43,594 nt of DNA from Rhodococcus gordoniae (GCF_001646655.1 NZ_LPZN01000027.1:1-43594), one strand, 5' to 3'; numbered from the stretch's first letter, positions 7,651-15,986 are shown. Numbers and translations: made by a program. Notes: generated by a model not told the origin, from the letters alone.

Positions 7651-8694
7651 TCAGGTCGACAGTCGGGGACCGATACCACGATCGACCAGGCTGCGCTGCC
7701 GATAACGCCGTTCAGCGTAGGCCAGATCGTCACGCCACAGTCGGGTCGCGGCCCTACGGAGTACTGGTGAGAGGGCACGGTGAGCACGGCGTGCAACGGC
7801 GAAGCCGCGCCGGGGAGAGTCGGCGAGGACAGCCTCGATGACACAGGTGCGCGGATGTCCGTCGGCTCCGACGCCCAGGGGTGTGGTGTGAGTTTCGACG
7901 ACACTGCCGGTGCCTTCACCGTCGATGATGCGCATGACGACGGTACGAGGTTCCGGACTGGTGAACTCGGCCTTCACCGCGACGCCGAGCCCGCCGCCGA
8001 CGCGGAAGGTCACAGCGACAACGAATCGGTCGCCGGTGTCGTCGGTGCGGTGGCGGCTGGGCGCGTCGAGGACCTCCAGGTGGGTGAAGGAATAGGGATG
8101 GAACCACGCGCCGTGCCACGGATCGAGTCGGTTGGCGATGATGTCGGCCGGTTCACAGATTCCGGTGAGGGTCGCTACGGCCGCCAGGTGGGTACGGGCC
8201 GGCGGTCGTGGCGGGATGACCGGCGCGTCCAGTGGGGGTTCGTTGCCGATGTGGTCGAGACGGACCCAAGCCAGGACGCCGTCGTCGTGACTGGGAAACG
8301 GGGTCCACCCGTGCCCGGCGTCGGGGCCCAGGCGTAGTCCGTGCCAACGGCACACCAGGTTGTCGCAGTCGAGGACTGCCGAGGCCAGAGGCGCGCCGAG
8401 GTGGGGGCAGGCGCCGGGCCCGACATGAAGTTGTTGCCGAGAGTCGCGCCAGGCGACGAGTTCGACGCCGGCGACGGAGGCGGCCAGCGGGCGATCGGTA
8501 CGGATGGCGTCGCCGGCGGCGAAGACGTACCAGTTGCCGGAGGGTCGTTGTTGTGCTCGATCGAGGATCGCGGTGATCACGCGGGGGTCGGCATCCTGGT
8601 AGGTGGGTTGTTGCCGCGCCCAGGAGGTCGGTGGGATCGGTTGCAGCGGCCACGTCCGAGGCCACCGTCGGTACATCGGTTCCGGAATGCTCAT
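7651..8694 (-). CDS. Rieske [2Fe-2S] protein of carotenoid cluster (DUF5914-like)
   Basis: 347 residues. A Rieske centre is clear: CPH, then 16 residues, then CRWH, inside GACPHLGAPL...LVCRWHGLRLG at about residues 95-125. The C-terminal two thirds (from about GICEPADIIANRLDPWHGAW) resembles the DUF5914 region that accompanies carotenoid genes in Rhodococcus and Mycobacterium. I see His-containing segments (WHGAWFHPYSFTHLEVLD) that could bind a mononuclear iron, but this is uncertain. It starts 2 bp after the crtU stop, so it is the last gene of the crt operon. A role in oxidative modification of the aromatic or cyclised carotenoid end group is inferred from context; no reaction is proven to my knowledge. 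Confidence 0.75.
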   Translation of the reverse strand: MSIPEPMYRRWPRTWPLQPIPPTSWARQQPTYQDADPRVITAILDRAQQRPSGNWYVFAAGDAIRTDRPLAASVAGVELVAWRDSRQQLHVGPGACPHLGAPLASAVLDCDNLVCRWHGLRLGPDAGHGWTPFPSHDDGVLAWVRLDHIGNEPPLDAPVIPPRPPARTHLAAVATLTGICEPADIIANRLDPWHGAWFHPYSFTHLEVLDAPSRHRTDDTGDRFVVAVTFRVGGGLGVAVKAEFTSPEPRTVVMRIIDGEGTGSVVETHTTPLGVGADGHPRTCVIEAVLADSPRRGFAVARRAHRALSPVLRRAATRLWRDDLAYAERRYRQRSLVDRGIGPRLST

Positions 8695-8696
8695 GG

Positions 8697-10271
8697 CTAG
8701 CGGCTTTCTCGAGCGGCCAGTCGTCGGAGCAGCGCCGATCGGCCTTGGGTGGGCACGGTGTACAGGTCGTGGCCGCTCACGCCCCAGTGGGTGAGCAGGT
8801 GGTTGGCTGCCGACCATCCGGTGGTGGCGGCCCGTTCCATCAACGCCACCGGTAGGTCGATACGGATTCCGTCCCCGGCCAGCACCAATCCGCGGTGTGG
8901 GGTGTCCACGGTGGGCCGGGAGGCGAAGTCTCCGGGGCCGAGTCGAGGGCAGTCGCGTCGGTACTGCAGGCGTTCGCCGAGAATACGGGCGTCCGCGGTT
9001 TCCGGATACAGGGCGTGCAGTCGCGCCGACATCTGCTGTCGCAGTGCGACCCGGTCCGGGTCGACGGTCGCGGTCTCGGGCAGGGCGTAGGCGTGCAGTT
9101 CGATCACCGATCCGCCGTGGCGATGAGCCCAGTGGCGGGCTCGGTCCTCGTAGCGGTTGACGACACTGATGTTGTCGAGCGGATGCAGGCTGCCGGTCCC
9201 CAGAAATGCCGGGCGGTCTTCGTCGACGGGCCGGTCGAGCCAGAGTCGCTGTACCAGGAATGCGGGCGCGGTGCCCAGGTGTTCGATTCGAGTCCGCCAG
9301 GCCGCGTCGCCGAGGGTGGGTGAGGCTGCCACGATACGGCCGAGCGCGCCGACATCGGTGGCCAGGACTACAGCGTCGGCATCCACCCAGGTGCCGGTGG
9401 TGTCGAAGAGCCGAAATGGAGCGCCGGTGGTGGTGTCGATGGCGGCAATGGAGACACCGGTGTGGAAGCGCACGGTGCCGGTACGGGACGGGACTCGCTC
9501 GGCTGTCAGATATTCGCGTAGCGGCTCCCACAGCTCGTCGAAGTTGGTGCCGGCCACATCGAAGAGCAGGCCCTCACTCGAGCCGAGGAAATAGATGTGG
9601 AACATGGTGGCCAGCTCCGCCGCGGACATGCGCGCCGGTTCGAGGAAGAAGCTGCGCGAGAACACCTCGAAAGCCAGGTGCCGGGCGGCGGCAGGGAAGT
9701 TGATCCGTTCCAGAAACGTCTCGGCATCGAGCCGGTCGAGTCGACGATAGATGTCGGGAACCGACACCGCTGCCAGCGGCGCCGCGGCACGGGGGTCGAT
9801 GCGCATCAGGTCGCGCAGGCCGAATGTGGGGCTGCGCAGCACGAAGGCGAGCGCGTTCCATGGTGGCGTGCGAGGCAGACCGCGGAAGCTGTCTCGTCGA
9901 CCGTGTGCATCGATCAGGGGGTAATCGTCGAGCGGTGTCAGGAAGCGGAGTTCGGGGTCGGTGCGGCGCAACAATGCCCGCAAGTTGTAGTACTGCCGGA
10001 AGAAGGCGTGGAATCCACGATTCATCGCGACGGGGGTGCCATCGGCGAGGTGGTCTGTCCAACCTCCGACGCGTCCGCCGAGGTAACGTTCGCGCTCGAC
10101 GACGTCCACGCTCACGCCCCGTTCCGCCAGGCCGGTCGCGGCCGCGAGTCCGGCGATACCGGCTCCGACGACAACTACGTGCGGGCGTGCCGGGAGCAGT
10201 GCGGCGTCGGGCAGACCCGGTGGTGCCCGGTGCCGGATACGCCGCGGATCGACATGAGTGCGGGGCGTCAT
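8697..10271 (-). CDS. crtU: Carotenoid end-group desaturase/methyltransferase CrtU-like FAD protein
   Basis: 524 residues. An N-terminal Rossmann FAD site VVVVGAGIAGLAAATGLAER (32-51) is followed by an acidic residue cluster VVERERYLGGRVGG, as in carotenoid desaturase-type flavoproteins. The C-terminal FAD-contacting segment is GLVLAGDGIRIDLPVALMER. CrtU converts beta-ionone rings to aromatic phi rings (chlorobactene or isorenieratene type) by desaturation with methyl migration. The product call rests on this fold plus the tight operon with crtYc and crtYd; other carotenoid FAD enzymes (CrtI, CrtO-like) are less likely given the gene order known from Brevibacterium and mycobacteria. The start ATG overlaps the crtYd stop by 4 bp (ATGA). 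Confidence 0.75.
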   Translation of the reverse strand: MTPRTHVDPRRIRHRAPPGLPDAALLPARPHVVVVGAGIAGLAAATGLAERGVSVDVVERERYLGGRVGGWTDHLADGTPVAMNRGFHAFFRQYYNLRALLRRTDPELRFLTPLDDYPLIDAHGRRDSFRGLPRTPPWNALAFVLRSPTFGLRDLMRIDPRAAAPLAAVSVPDIYRRLDRLDAETFLERINFPAAARHLAFEVFSRSFFLEPARMSAAELATMFHIYFLGSSEGLLFDVAGTNFDELWEPLREYLTAERVPSRTGTVRFHTGVSIAAIDTTTGAPFRLFDTTGTWVDADAVVLATDVGALGRIVAASPTLGDAAWRTRIEHLGTAPAFLVQRLWLDRPVDEDRPAFLGTGSLHPLDNISVVNRYEDRARHWAHRHGGSVIELHAYALPETATVDPDRVALRQQMSARLHALYPETADARILGERLQYRRDCPRLGPGDFASRPTVDTPHRGLVLAGDGIRIDLPVALMERAATTGWSAANHLLTHWGVSGHDLYTVPTQGRSALLRRLAARESR

Positions 10272-10609
10272 CGCGATTCTGGTGTCCGTTTCCGGTCGGC
10301 GCGCCGTTGACGGCGTTGCTCCCATGCGAGCAGCACTGCAGTGACCAATGCGAATCCGAACAGGAAGTCCTCGATCGGGATATCGAGCGGGAAGCGAACA
10401 CCACTGATGTGGCGGTCGTTGTAGATCACGATCGGGGCGTGGAGCTTGGTGAGCCAGCCGTCCACCGGAATCTGGAAGCCGAGCACGATGGTCATGCTCA
10501 GCCAGTAGGCGGGCCGTCGGAACAGGCCGGTACGCAGGACCACCGTCTCGGCGAGACATACAGCCAGGACCGCGATCGCTGCAGGCAGCGTGTATCCGAG
10601 ACCGGTCAT
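10268..10609 (-). CDS. crtYd: Lycopene cyclase subunit CrtYd
   Basis: 113 residues with three hydrophobic helices. It carries the segment IVIYNDRHISGVRFPLDIPI followed by EDFLFGFALVTAVLL, a pattern shared by the heterodimeric lycopene cyclase subunits. CrtYc and CrtYd together form the membrane-bound enzyme that closes the beta-ionone ring on lycopene or other linear carotenoids. It overlaps both neighbours by 4 bp (ATGA junctions with crtYc upstream and crtU downstream), so expression is translationally coupled. Confidence 0.85.
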   Translation of the reverse strand: MTGLGYTLPAAIAVLAVCLAETVVLRTGLFRRPAYWLSMTIVLGFQIPVDGWLTKLHAPIVIYNDRHISGVRFPLDIPIEDFLFGFALVTAVLLAWEQRRQRRADRKRTPESR

Positions 10610-10950
10610 GACCGTTGCCGCCCGGTTCGCCGTCGACCTTGTGGTAACCGGTCCGACAGAAATTCGACGGCGCCGTAGGTGAGCAGTCCACACAACGGAA
10701 TCACGACGAAGAACAAGACTTCCTCGACCGGGAGGTGTCCCGGTAGTTCCAGCCCGGTGACGTAGCGAGGATTGAAGCTCCAGACCCCGGCGGTAACGGC
10801 CAGCACATCCCAGGCCAGGAAGATGAGTGCCACCGGCGCGACAGCTCGGACGACGCGGGCCGGCTGCCGGTAGACCCGGGCACCCCATTCGAGGGGAGCG
10901 GTCACGATCAGGCAGGCCGCCAGGACGAACACGTAATGCCAGGAATCCAT
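10606..10950 (-). CDS. crtYc: Lycopene cyclase subunit CrtYc
   Basis: 114 residues with about three membrane helices (7-22, 37-53, 78-96). The region GHLPVEEVLFFVVIPLCGLL is the family's conserved helix with the paired acidic residues. First gene of the operon crtYc-crtYd-crtU-Rieske. The early carotenoid genes (crtE, crtB, crtI) are not in the window and must lie elsewhere. The ATG at 10950 has a GGAG-type ribosome binding site at some distance. Confidence 0.85.
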   Translation of the reverse strand: MDSWHYVFVLAACLIVTAPLEWGARVYRQPARVVRAVAPVALIFLAWDVLAVTAGVWSFNPRYVTGLELPGHLPVEEVLFFVVIPLCGLLTYGAVEFLSDRLPQGRRRTGRQRS

Positions 10951-11325
10951 CTCACACTCCGCTCAGGGTGAAGGAGTCGATGCAGCTCGCGTTCAGCAGG
11001 GGCATCTCGGCCGACCGGCGGACTCCTGATCGCCGGGAGCGTCGCAACCGAGCACGGTTCGGACCATGATTTCAGCGCTACTCCGTCATTCTGCGGACGC
11101 GTGTCGACAACGCATCCGCGAATACAGCCAATCACGACATCGGTCCGGTCATGCCCGAATGGCGCAGAAAAGCACAGGGAGAGACACCGCAGTCGATCGG
11201 TGAGTAGATATCGGTGGCCCCGTCGATCAGCGACGATCGCCGGCGCGCGATCCGCCGAATGTCCGGTCAGGCCACGTCAGGAGCTCGGCGTGCCTGTCTG
11301 TCTGCGCGCCGTCGAGGTGGAGCTT
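10951..11325. other. Intergenic region upstream of the crt operon
   Basis: 375 bp with no convincing gene. It should hold the crt promoter (reading left). It contains one notable dyad at 11093-11119: 10-bp arms GCGGACGCGT / ACGCATCCGC with one mismatch and a 7-nt spacer, which could be a regulator site or a weak terminator of unknown relation. No tRNA or known riboswitch was seen. Confidence 0.4.
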
Positions 11326-11757
11326 CTACCGAGCCGCGACCGCTGTTCGCCGTCCGAGATCGAGTGCGTCGGTCACGAGGGCTACACCGATGCCCAACAT
11401 CCACACGTCCTTGGCCACGGCGGTGCCGTCCTGGGTGGGTCGGATCGAGCCGTGCTCGTGCATGCCGGGGGTCTTCCAGTACATGGTCAGTAATCCACCA
11501 CTGAAGGCCGCGAGTGCGGCCCCAGCAAGCGCGGAGGGCACGAACGGTGCGAGCAGTGCCAGGCCGAGGGTCGTTTCGGCTGCGGAGACCGTCTTGCCGA
11601 AAGTCTCCGGACGCATCGTGCGTACAGCGGGAACAGCGTTGGCGGCCATACCCTGTAACCCGGCGGCAGCTTCGGAAGAAAGTGCTCGCTTACCGAGGCC
11701 CGAGTTGAGAATGAACGCGCCGGTTGTCAGACGCAAGGGAAGATGACTTACTCTCAC
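11326..11757 (-). CDS. DoxX-family membrane protein
   Basis: 143 residues with four predicted membrane helices. The N-terminal LRLTTGAFILNSGLGKR and the block TMRPETFGKTVSAAETTLGL match DoxX-like proteins of actinobacteria, small inner-membrane proteins linked to redox or quinone chemistry with no settled function. The GTG start at 11757 has an excellent ribosome binding site (GAGGAG, 7-8 nt upstream on the minus strand). It appears to be a single-gene unit divergent from the membrane-protein gene at 12117. Confidence 0.75.
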   Translation of the reverse strand: MRVSHLPLRLTTGAFILNSGLGKRALSSEAAAGLQGMAANAVPAVRTMRPETFGKTVSAAETTLGLALLAPFVPSALAGAALAAFSGGLLTMYWKTPGMHEHGSIRPTQDGTAVAKDVWMLGIGVALVTDALDLGRRTAVAAR

Positions 11758-12116
11758 AGCTTTTCTCCTCTGTGCGCAAGGTCGAACCTCGGGTCGAGCA
11801 TCGGAGTACTTCGATCATCCCGCGGTCGACCGACTGACGCCACCTGTGACGTACCGCGAGTCGGCGAGGGGGACATCTTCGCTTTCGACGTACGCCACCG
11901 ACCGCATCGATCCTTGTCGGCGACGGGGCCGAGTCCACGAAGGTCGGATTTCCGAAGTCGGGACGCTGGGACATGGCGGTGGCCGAATCCATGCGCCCGT
12001 ACCCACCGGCCCAGTCGAGTGAGCGGTTGCTCTCGGATGGGGAGTCCGGTCCTGTTCGTAGTACGGGAGGACTCTGCCGCTCCGATTCGGGATCGCCGGT
12101 AAGGAGTGGACGAGTC
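11758..12116. other. Divergent intergenic region
   Basis: 359 bp between divergent genes. No reading frame here shows family character or a good ribosome binding site, and no clear repeat was seen. It presumably holds two promoters. Confidence 0.35.
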
Positions 12117-12740
12117 ATGCGCGTTGTGAGAAGACTGCCTCCTATGGTCACCGCGTTCGATTTCTCCTGGTCGCAGTTCCTCGGGTACATGCTCATCCTC
12201 GTGGGCGTTCCCACACTGTTCGGTGCGGGAATCGTGCGGTTCGCCCGGCAGTCGGAGCAGGCCTCTCTCCGCCACGCACCGGCCCGCCGAAATTCGACAC
12301 GGACCCGATTCACGGGCGCCGGTCGGCTCGGACTGTGGGCGACCGGCGCAGTAGCATTCGCGCTCGGATTTCTTTCCTGCGCAGGATGGTTGACCTGGTC
12401 GGCCGAATACGACGGGAAGTTCCGAGGTCCTGGCCTCCCTGCACCGAACGAGTTCCCCACCTGGCAGGTGATCGCCTGTGGAGTGACCGTAGTGCTGGCG
12501 TGCTTCTTTGCCGCTCATCGATCTCGCTGGGCGCTGAGCGGCGGGCTCGCGGCCGCAACAGGTACGGCTGCAGGGTTCACTACCGCATTCGGCGTGGTCG
12601 CCGGCACCGATGACACCGGTCAGGCTGGAGTAGGCGTCATGTTGTCGGAGCTGGGGTGGGGCCTCGGACTATGTCTGCTGATGATTCTCCGGTCTTCTCG
12701 GATCAAAGGCGCACGTAGCAGGGCAGTAGGTAAGCCGTAG
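12117..12740 (+). CDS. Hypothetical polytopic membrane protein
   Basis: 207 residues from ATG 12117, preceded by AAGGAG about 10 nt upstream; a second ATG at 12144 is possible. Four to five hydrophobic helices are visible (about 16-38, 70-92, 114-132, 138-160, 168-186). The spacer loops contain basic residues after helix 1 (RQSEQASLRHAPARR) and a short charged C-terminal tail, suggesting the C-terminus is cytoplasmic. I do not recognise the family. It stands between DoxX (divergent) and a VOC gene (same strand, 98 bp downstream). Confidence 0.7.
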   Translation: MRVVRRLPPMVTAFDFSWSQFLGYMLILVGVPTLFGAGIVRFARQSEQASLRHAPARRNSTRTRFTGAGRLGLWATGAVAFALGFLSCAGWLTWSAEYDGKFRGPGLPAPNEFPTWQVIACGVTVVLACFFAAHRSRWALSGGLAAATGTAAGFTTAFGVVAGTDDTGQAGVGVMLSELGWGLGLCLLMILRSSRIKGARSRAVGKP

Positions 12741-12838
12741 AGCCGGGTGGCGGTCGGCAGCCACGCGCGATGTCGAGATCCGAGCACCGACTCCGTCCCG
12801 GCATCGAACGGACCGGACAACACCGAAGGATGGATCCC

Positions 12839-13279
12839 ATGACACACGTGCGACGCTTCGATCACGTGGGCCTCACCGTTTCGGACCTCGAGGTCGCGAC
12901 GGCGTTCTTCGTCGGACTCGGATTCGAGGCCGAGGGCACAGGCTCTGTCCAAGGCGACTTCCCGACGACCGTCTGTGGTCTCCCCGGCACGCACTGCGAG
13001 ATCGCGATGCTCCGACCGCCGGACGGTGGAGCCCGGCTCGAGCTGGCGAGCTTCATCACGCCGGGTCACCTTCCTGGCTCGCCGGCAGCAATGCCGAACG
13101 AGCTCGGGATCCGCAATGTGTCGTTCGAGGTCGAAAACCTCCAGGCGGCCGTCGACTCCGTTGCTGCGCAGGGATACGGGCTCGTCGGGGGCATCGGCGA
13201 GTACGAGAACAGCGTGCGGATGGCCTACGTGCGAGGACCAGACGGGATCATCGTCTCGCTGTTCGAACAACTCGGCTGA
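12839..13279 (+). CDS. VOC-family (glyoxalase-fold) protein
   Basis: 146 residues. It shows the paired betaalphabetabetabeta modules of the vicinal oxygen chelate fold: FDHVGLTVSDLEVATAFFVG at the N-terminus, and a second module containing ELGIRNVSFEVENLQAAVDS, closing with YVRGPDGIIVSLFEQL. Metal ligands are probably His9 (in FDHVG) and the Glu in the closing strand. Substrates in this family range from methylglyoxal adducts to catechols and antibiotics, and nothing here narrows it. The start at 12839 is set by GAAGGA 8 nt upstream; the ATG at 12830 is an alternative. Confidence 0.85.
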   Translation: MTHVRRFDHVGLTVSDLEVATAFFVGLGFEAEGTGSVQGDFPTTVCGLPGTHCEIAMLRPPDGGARLELASFITPGHLPGSPAAMPNELGIRNVSFEVENLQAAVDSVAAQGYGLVGGIGEYENSVRMAYVRGPDGIIVSLFEQLG

Positions 13280-13357
13280 CGCTCGCCTTCGCGGGCAGAG
13301 ATCGGTGCCGAACTTTCTGAGCCGTTGGGGACACGCATCCGATGAACAGCTGACGGC

Positions 13358-14425
13358 TCAGCCCTTGTCGAGTGCCCTCGCTGCCTCCAGATCGGCGCGC
13401 AGAGCGCGTGATTCGGTCCTGAGTGCGGCATTCTCGGCCTGCTGTGTCCTCGTCTCGTCGCGCAGGGTGGTGATCTCATCGCGCAGCGTCGCCAGTTCGG
13501 CACGCAGTTCGTCGCCGCGCGCCCGTGCCGCGGTTTCGGCCGCCTGGGCGGTAGCAGCGGTGATGCGTGAGTCTTCGAGCCGGCTCCGCAGGTCGGATGC
13601 GCGTTCGCGCTCGGTTGTGAGTTCGGTGTCGAGACGTTCTCGGGTTGCGACCTCCCGGTCGAGAACCGCCTGCAGGCGCGTGATTTCGGCACGCAGGTCG
13701 GTGATTTCCCCGGTCGCCCGCTCGTGCTGTGCAGTGGCGTCGTCGAGTTGCCGTCGCTGCGAAGAGAGGGACTCGTCCTGCTGGGCGATCGTCGCCCGCA
13801 GCTCGCCGAGGGTCCGCGTATGTTCGGCAGCCGCAGCCTCGAACTCGTCCTTCCACCGTTGCAGCGTCGCGGCGTGCTCGTCCTTCAATCGAGTCAGCTC
13901 GGCGTTGTGCGCTTCTTCGAGTCCGCGCATCTGTTCGGCGTGAGCGGCACGGGCGTCGGCGAGTTCGGCGTCGACGGCAGCGACAGCGGCATCCGCGTTG
14001 TCGCGGTCTTCGATCGACTGGGCGAGTTGCTCGCGTAACCGCACGACCTTCGCGTCGGCGTCGGCTTTGACCTTGGCGAGTTCGGCGGCGGCCCGTGTCA
14101 TCTGCGCTTCGAGAGCCTCGGCATCGGTGAGCTTGTCGACCGCGGTGGTGATCCGCTCGGCGATCGCGGCGTGCTGCTCGACGGTATTGGTGGCCAGGGC
14201 ACGCAGTGCGGTGGCGGCAGCCGTCAGGGCGGAGACCGCGTCGTCGGGGCTTTCGACCACGGGTGGGGCCATGCCGACCGCTTCCTTCTTGGCGCGCTCG
14301 CGTTCGCGGTAGGCGCGCACACGGTCGGCTGCGGTGGCGTACTTCCGAGGGCGCCCTACCCGGGGCTTGGGCGAGTCGTCCGCCTGCGAGGTCGCTTCGG
14401 GTGCAGGGGGGTGCGTGTCGGTCAT
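13358..14425 (-). CDS. KfrA-like coiled-coil DNA-binding protein
   Basis: 355 residues. The N-terminus contains GRPRKYATAADRVRAYRERE, an AT-hook-like GRP core followed by a basic helix as found in DNA-binding proteins. From about residue 60 to the end the protein is almost uninterrupted heptad-rich coiled coil, very high in Ala, Glu, Arg, Leu and Asp, with no Pro or Gly breaks in long stretches. This layout recalls plasmid KfrA proteins, alpha-helical autorepressors also implicated in partition. The match is by architecture, not by a visible KfrA_N signature. The upstream region is exceptionally AT-rich with iterated motifs, fitting autoregulation. Not part of an operon; its neighbours converge or lie far away. 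Cytoskeletal or nucleoid roles are alternatives. Confidence 0.65.
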   Translation of the reverse strand: MTDTHPPAPEATSQADDSPKPRVGRPRKYATAADRVRAYRERERAKKEAVGMAPPVVESPDDAVSALTAAATALRALATNTVEQHAAIAERITTAVDKLTDAEALEAQMTRAAAELAKVKADADAKVVRLREQLAQSIEDRDNADAAVAAVDAELADARAAHAEQMRGLEEAHNAELTRLKDEHAATLQRWKDEFEAAAAEHTRTLGELRATIAQQDESLSSQRRQLDDATAQHERATGEITDLRAEITRLQAVLDREVATRERLDTELTTERERASDLRSRLEDSRITAATAQAAETAARARGDELRAELATLRDEITTLRDETRTQQAENAALRTESRALRADLEAARALDKG

Positions 14426-14461
14426 GGATGTCCTCGTCGTGGTGCCTCGAAGGGTCTGTTG

Positions 14462-14660
14462 AAGGGCATCTTACCGTATTTCGTTACATAATTACATATT
14501 AGTATTGAAACGAAACGATATGATATGAAATATTGCGAACTGGAAAAATAGCGAAAACTGATGGTTTCGTCACGGTTATTGCGATCGGATACATACGATT
14601 CGATACAAAGTCGGACGCGGCCATTGATCGTCATAATCCTCACTTATGACGATCACGCGG
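14462..14660. promoter_or_regulatory. AT-rich control region with iterated motifs
   Basis: In 14481-14560 I count 23 G or C out of 80 (29%), against a surrounding genome well above 60%. Repeated elements include direct repeats of TTACAT (two, within 14480-14500) and copies of TTTCGT or its complement near 14479, 14509 and 14563. GATAC/CGATA-type words also recur to about 14610. It lies immediately upstream of the coiled-coil gene, so promoter plus multiple binding sites is the simplest reading. A 73-codon frame through it looks accidental. Confidence 0.55.
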
Positions 14661-15156
14661 ATCGCGACGTCGAAAACTGTGCACCCCTCCGGGCGGAGAC
14701 ATGGCAGGGGTCTCGGGGAGGGAGCCCATATTTGTGGCAGCGGTCACCGGATGCGCGGAGCGCACGTTGTCCACTGTCTGCCCCGGCCGGCGGATGCGAT
14801 GAAAGACCGCGCGGCGCTCGGCAGTCCGCGCTCGATCGAGCGAGCACATCGAAGAAGGAGATAGTCGAATAGGCTCTGCCGCAGCGTTCCGCGCGGATGT
14901 TCTCGTCGCCGGCATCACGCAGCCGATCGAGACGGGATCGTCGTCCGGACTCGGATCTCTCCCCGCTGTGGTCGCACCGAGATCCTCCTCCTGGTGTCCC
15001 CGGATGATTCGCCGCCCTCGGTACCGGATTCGACGCGGTTGTCCGGACGAGCGGCCCTCGAGACGGCGCTCGGAACTCGCGACCTGCCGACCCGACACGG
15101 CGGACAGCTCCCGCGATAGTGGGCGGGCGGCTCCAGAGGGTCGTAGCATCGAGCAC
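14661..15156. other. Region without recognisable gene
   Basis: About 500 bp between the AT-rich control region and the next small gene. Several open frames exist on both strands, but none has a ribosome binding site or a family-like sequence. No RNA gene was seen. Confidence 0.35.
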
Positions 15157-15267
15157 ATGGTCCTCTTCTACGAGATCGCCCTCGTGATCGCGTCGGTGCT
15201 CATCGCGTGGTTCGCGGTGTACGTGCTGTACCGGCTCGTCACCGACGAATCCACCAGCCGGCACTGA
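15157..15267 (+). CDS. Small single-pass membrane protein (36 aa)
   Basis: The frame encodes MVLFYEIALVIASVLIAWFA, then VYVLYRLVTDESTSRH: one clean hydrophobic helix (residues 2-25) with a basic and acidic C-terminal tail. A palindrome 15 bp after the stop looks like a terminator, which supports an independent unit. The ribosome binding site is poor (AGAGGG lies about 15 nt upstream). Small membrane proteins of this kind are common and usually unannotated; the function is unknown. Confidence 0.45.
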   Translation: MVLFYEIALVIASVLIAWFAVYVLYRLVTDESTSRH

Positions 15268-15282
15268 CAGGTCGTCGCACGG

Positions 15283-15303
15283 CCCGGACTCAGTGAGCCC
15301 GGG
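15283..15303. terminator. Palindromic terminator candidate
   Basis: A 21-bp near-perfect palindrome, CCCGG-A-CTCA-G-TGAG-C-CCGGG, lying 15 bp after the stop of the 36-aa membrane protein gene. Confidence 0.45.
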
Positions 15304-15677
15304 GGTATGTCGGACGCCGGTATCCACCTTGTCGAACACGTTCCGCGTGCTTTCCGGGGTGCGCAACGGTCGTGAGGGCGGACACCATGACCGGCAGTGC
15401 GTTCCGTCCCGAGCGCACCTACGACCGAGTCGATGGGGACACCTCGAGAACGTCGTGATGAGCGCTCGCACTCGTGCGGGTTCGGTGCCGCACCCCTCTC
15501 TGCCGACCACTGCTGCCACCGACGTAGTCGAAGGGACTCGTCGGTAGTGAATTCGGGTAGCGCGCTACGCGTGTACCTGCTGCTGATGGTGAGCAGCATG
15601 GTCATCGGCGGCTCGATCCGAATCGCCGACGTCCATCGCTTCTCATTCCCGAACTCGGGGACGTCGGGCACCACACC

Positions 15678-15986
15678 GTGGTCGCAGGGGAGACGCTCTC
15701 GGAACTGGCACGTCGCTGGTACGGCGAGGCGCAGTTGCATCCGATCATCTCGTTCCCGAACCGCATCGCCGACCCCGACCACGTCGAGGTCGGACGCGTG
15801 CTGATCCGTCCGGGACTCAATTTCCGGCACACGGTCGTCGCCGGCGACACCCTGCGGGCCCTGGCGCAACACCACTACGGGAACGCGGAGATGTTCCCGA
15901 TCGTTGCGGCTGCCGATCACATCGCCGATCCGAACAAGATCACCGTCGGGCAGGTGTTGTTCTTCCCGGACCTCACCGACTTCTGA
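15678..15986 (+). CDS. LysM-domain protein, start uncertain or gene truncated
   Basis: From GTG 15678 the frame gives 102 residues made of two LysM peptidoglycan-binding repeats: VAGETLSELARRWYGEAQLH to about residue 46, and TVVAGDTLRALAQHHYGNAE to about residue 97. It ends FFPDLTDF. LysM binds N-acetylglucosamine polymers in the wall. In the same frame, family-like residues (LLIPELGDVGHH) continue upstream to a stop at 15558-15560 without any ATG or GTG. The GTG at 15678 itself falls inside the first repeat and has no ribosome binding site. The gene has therefore probably lost its 5' part by frameshift or deletion. No signal peptide is visible. The 400 bp upstream (15268-15677) contain no other recognisable gene. 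Confidence 0.6.
   Translation: MVAGETLSELARRWYGEAQLHPIISFPNRIADPDHVEVGRVLIRPGLNFRHTVVAGDTLRALAQHHYGNAEMFPIVAAADHIADPNKITVGQVLFFPDLTDF

Noticed and set aside
14422-14643. 73-codon minus-strand frame across the AT-rich region
   Set aside because: It overlaps the start and promoter of the coiled-coil gene, has no ribosome binding site, and its composition simply follows the AT-rich DNA.
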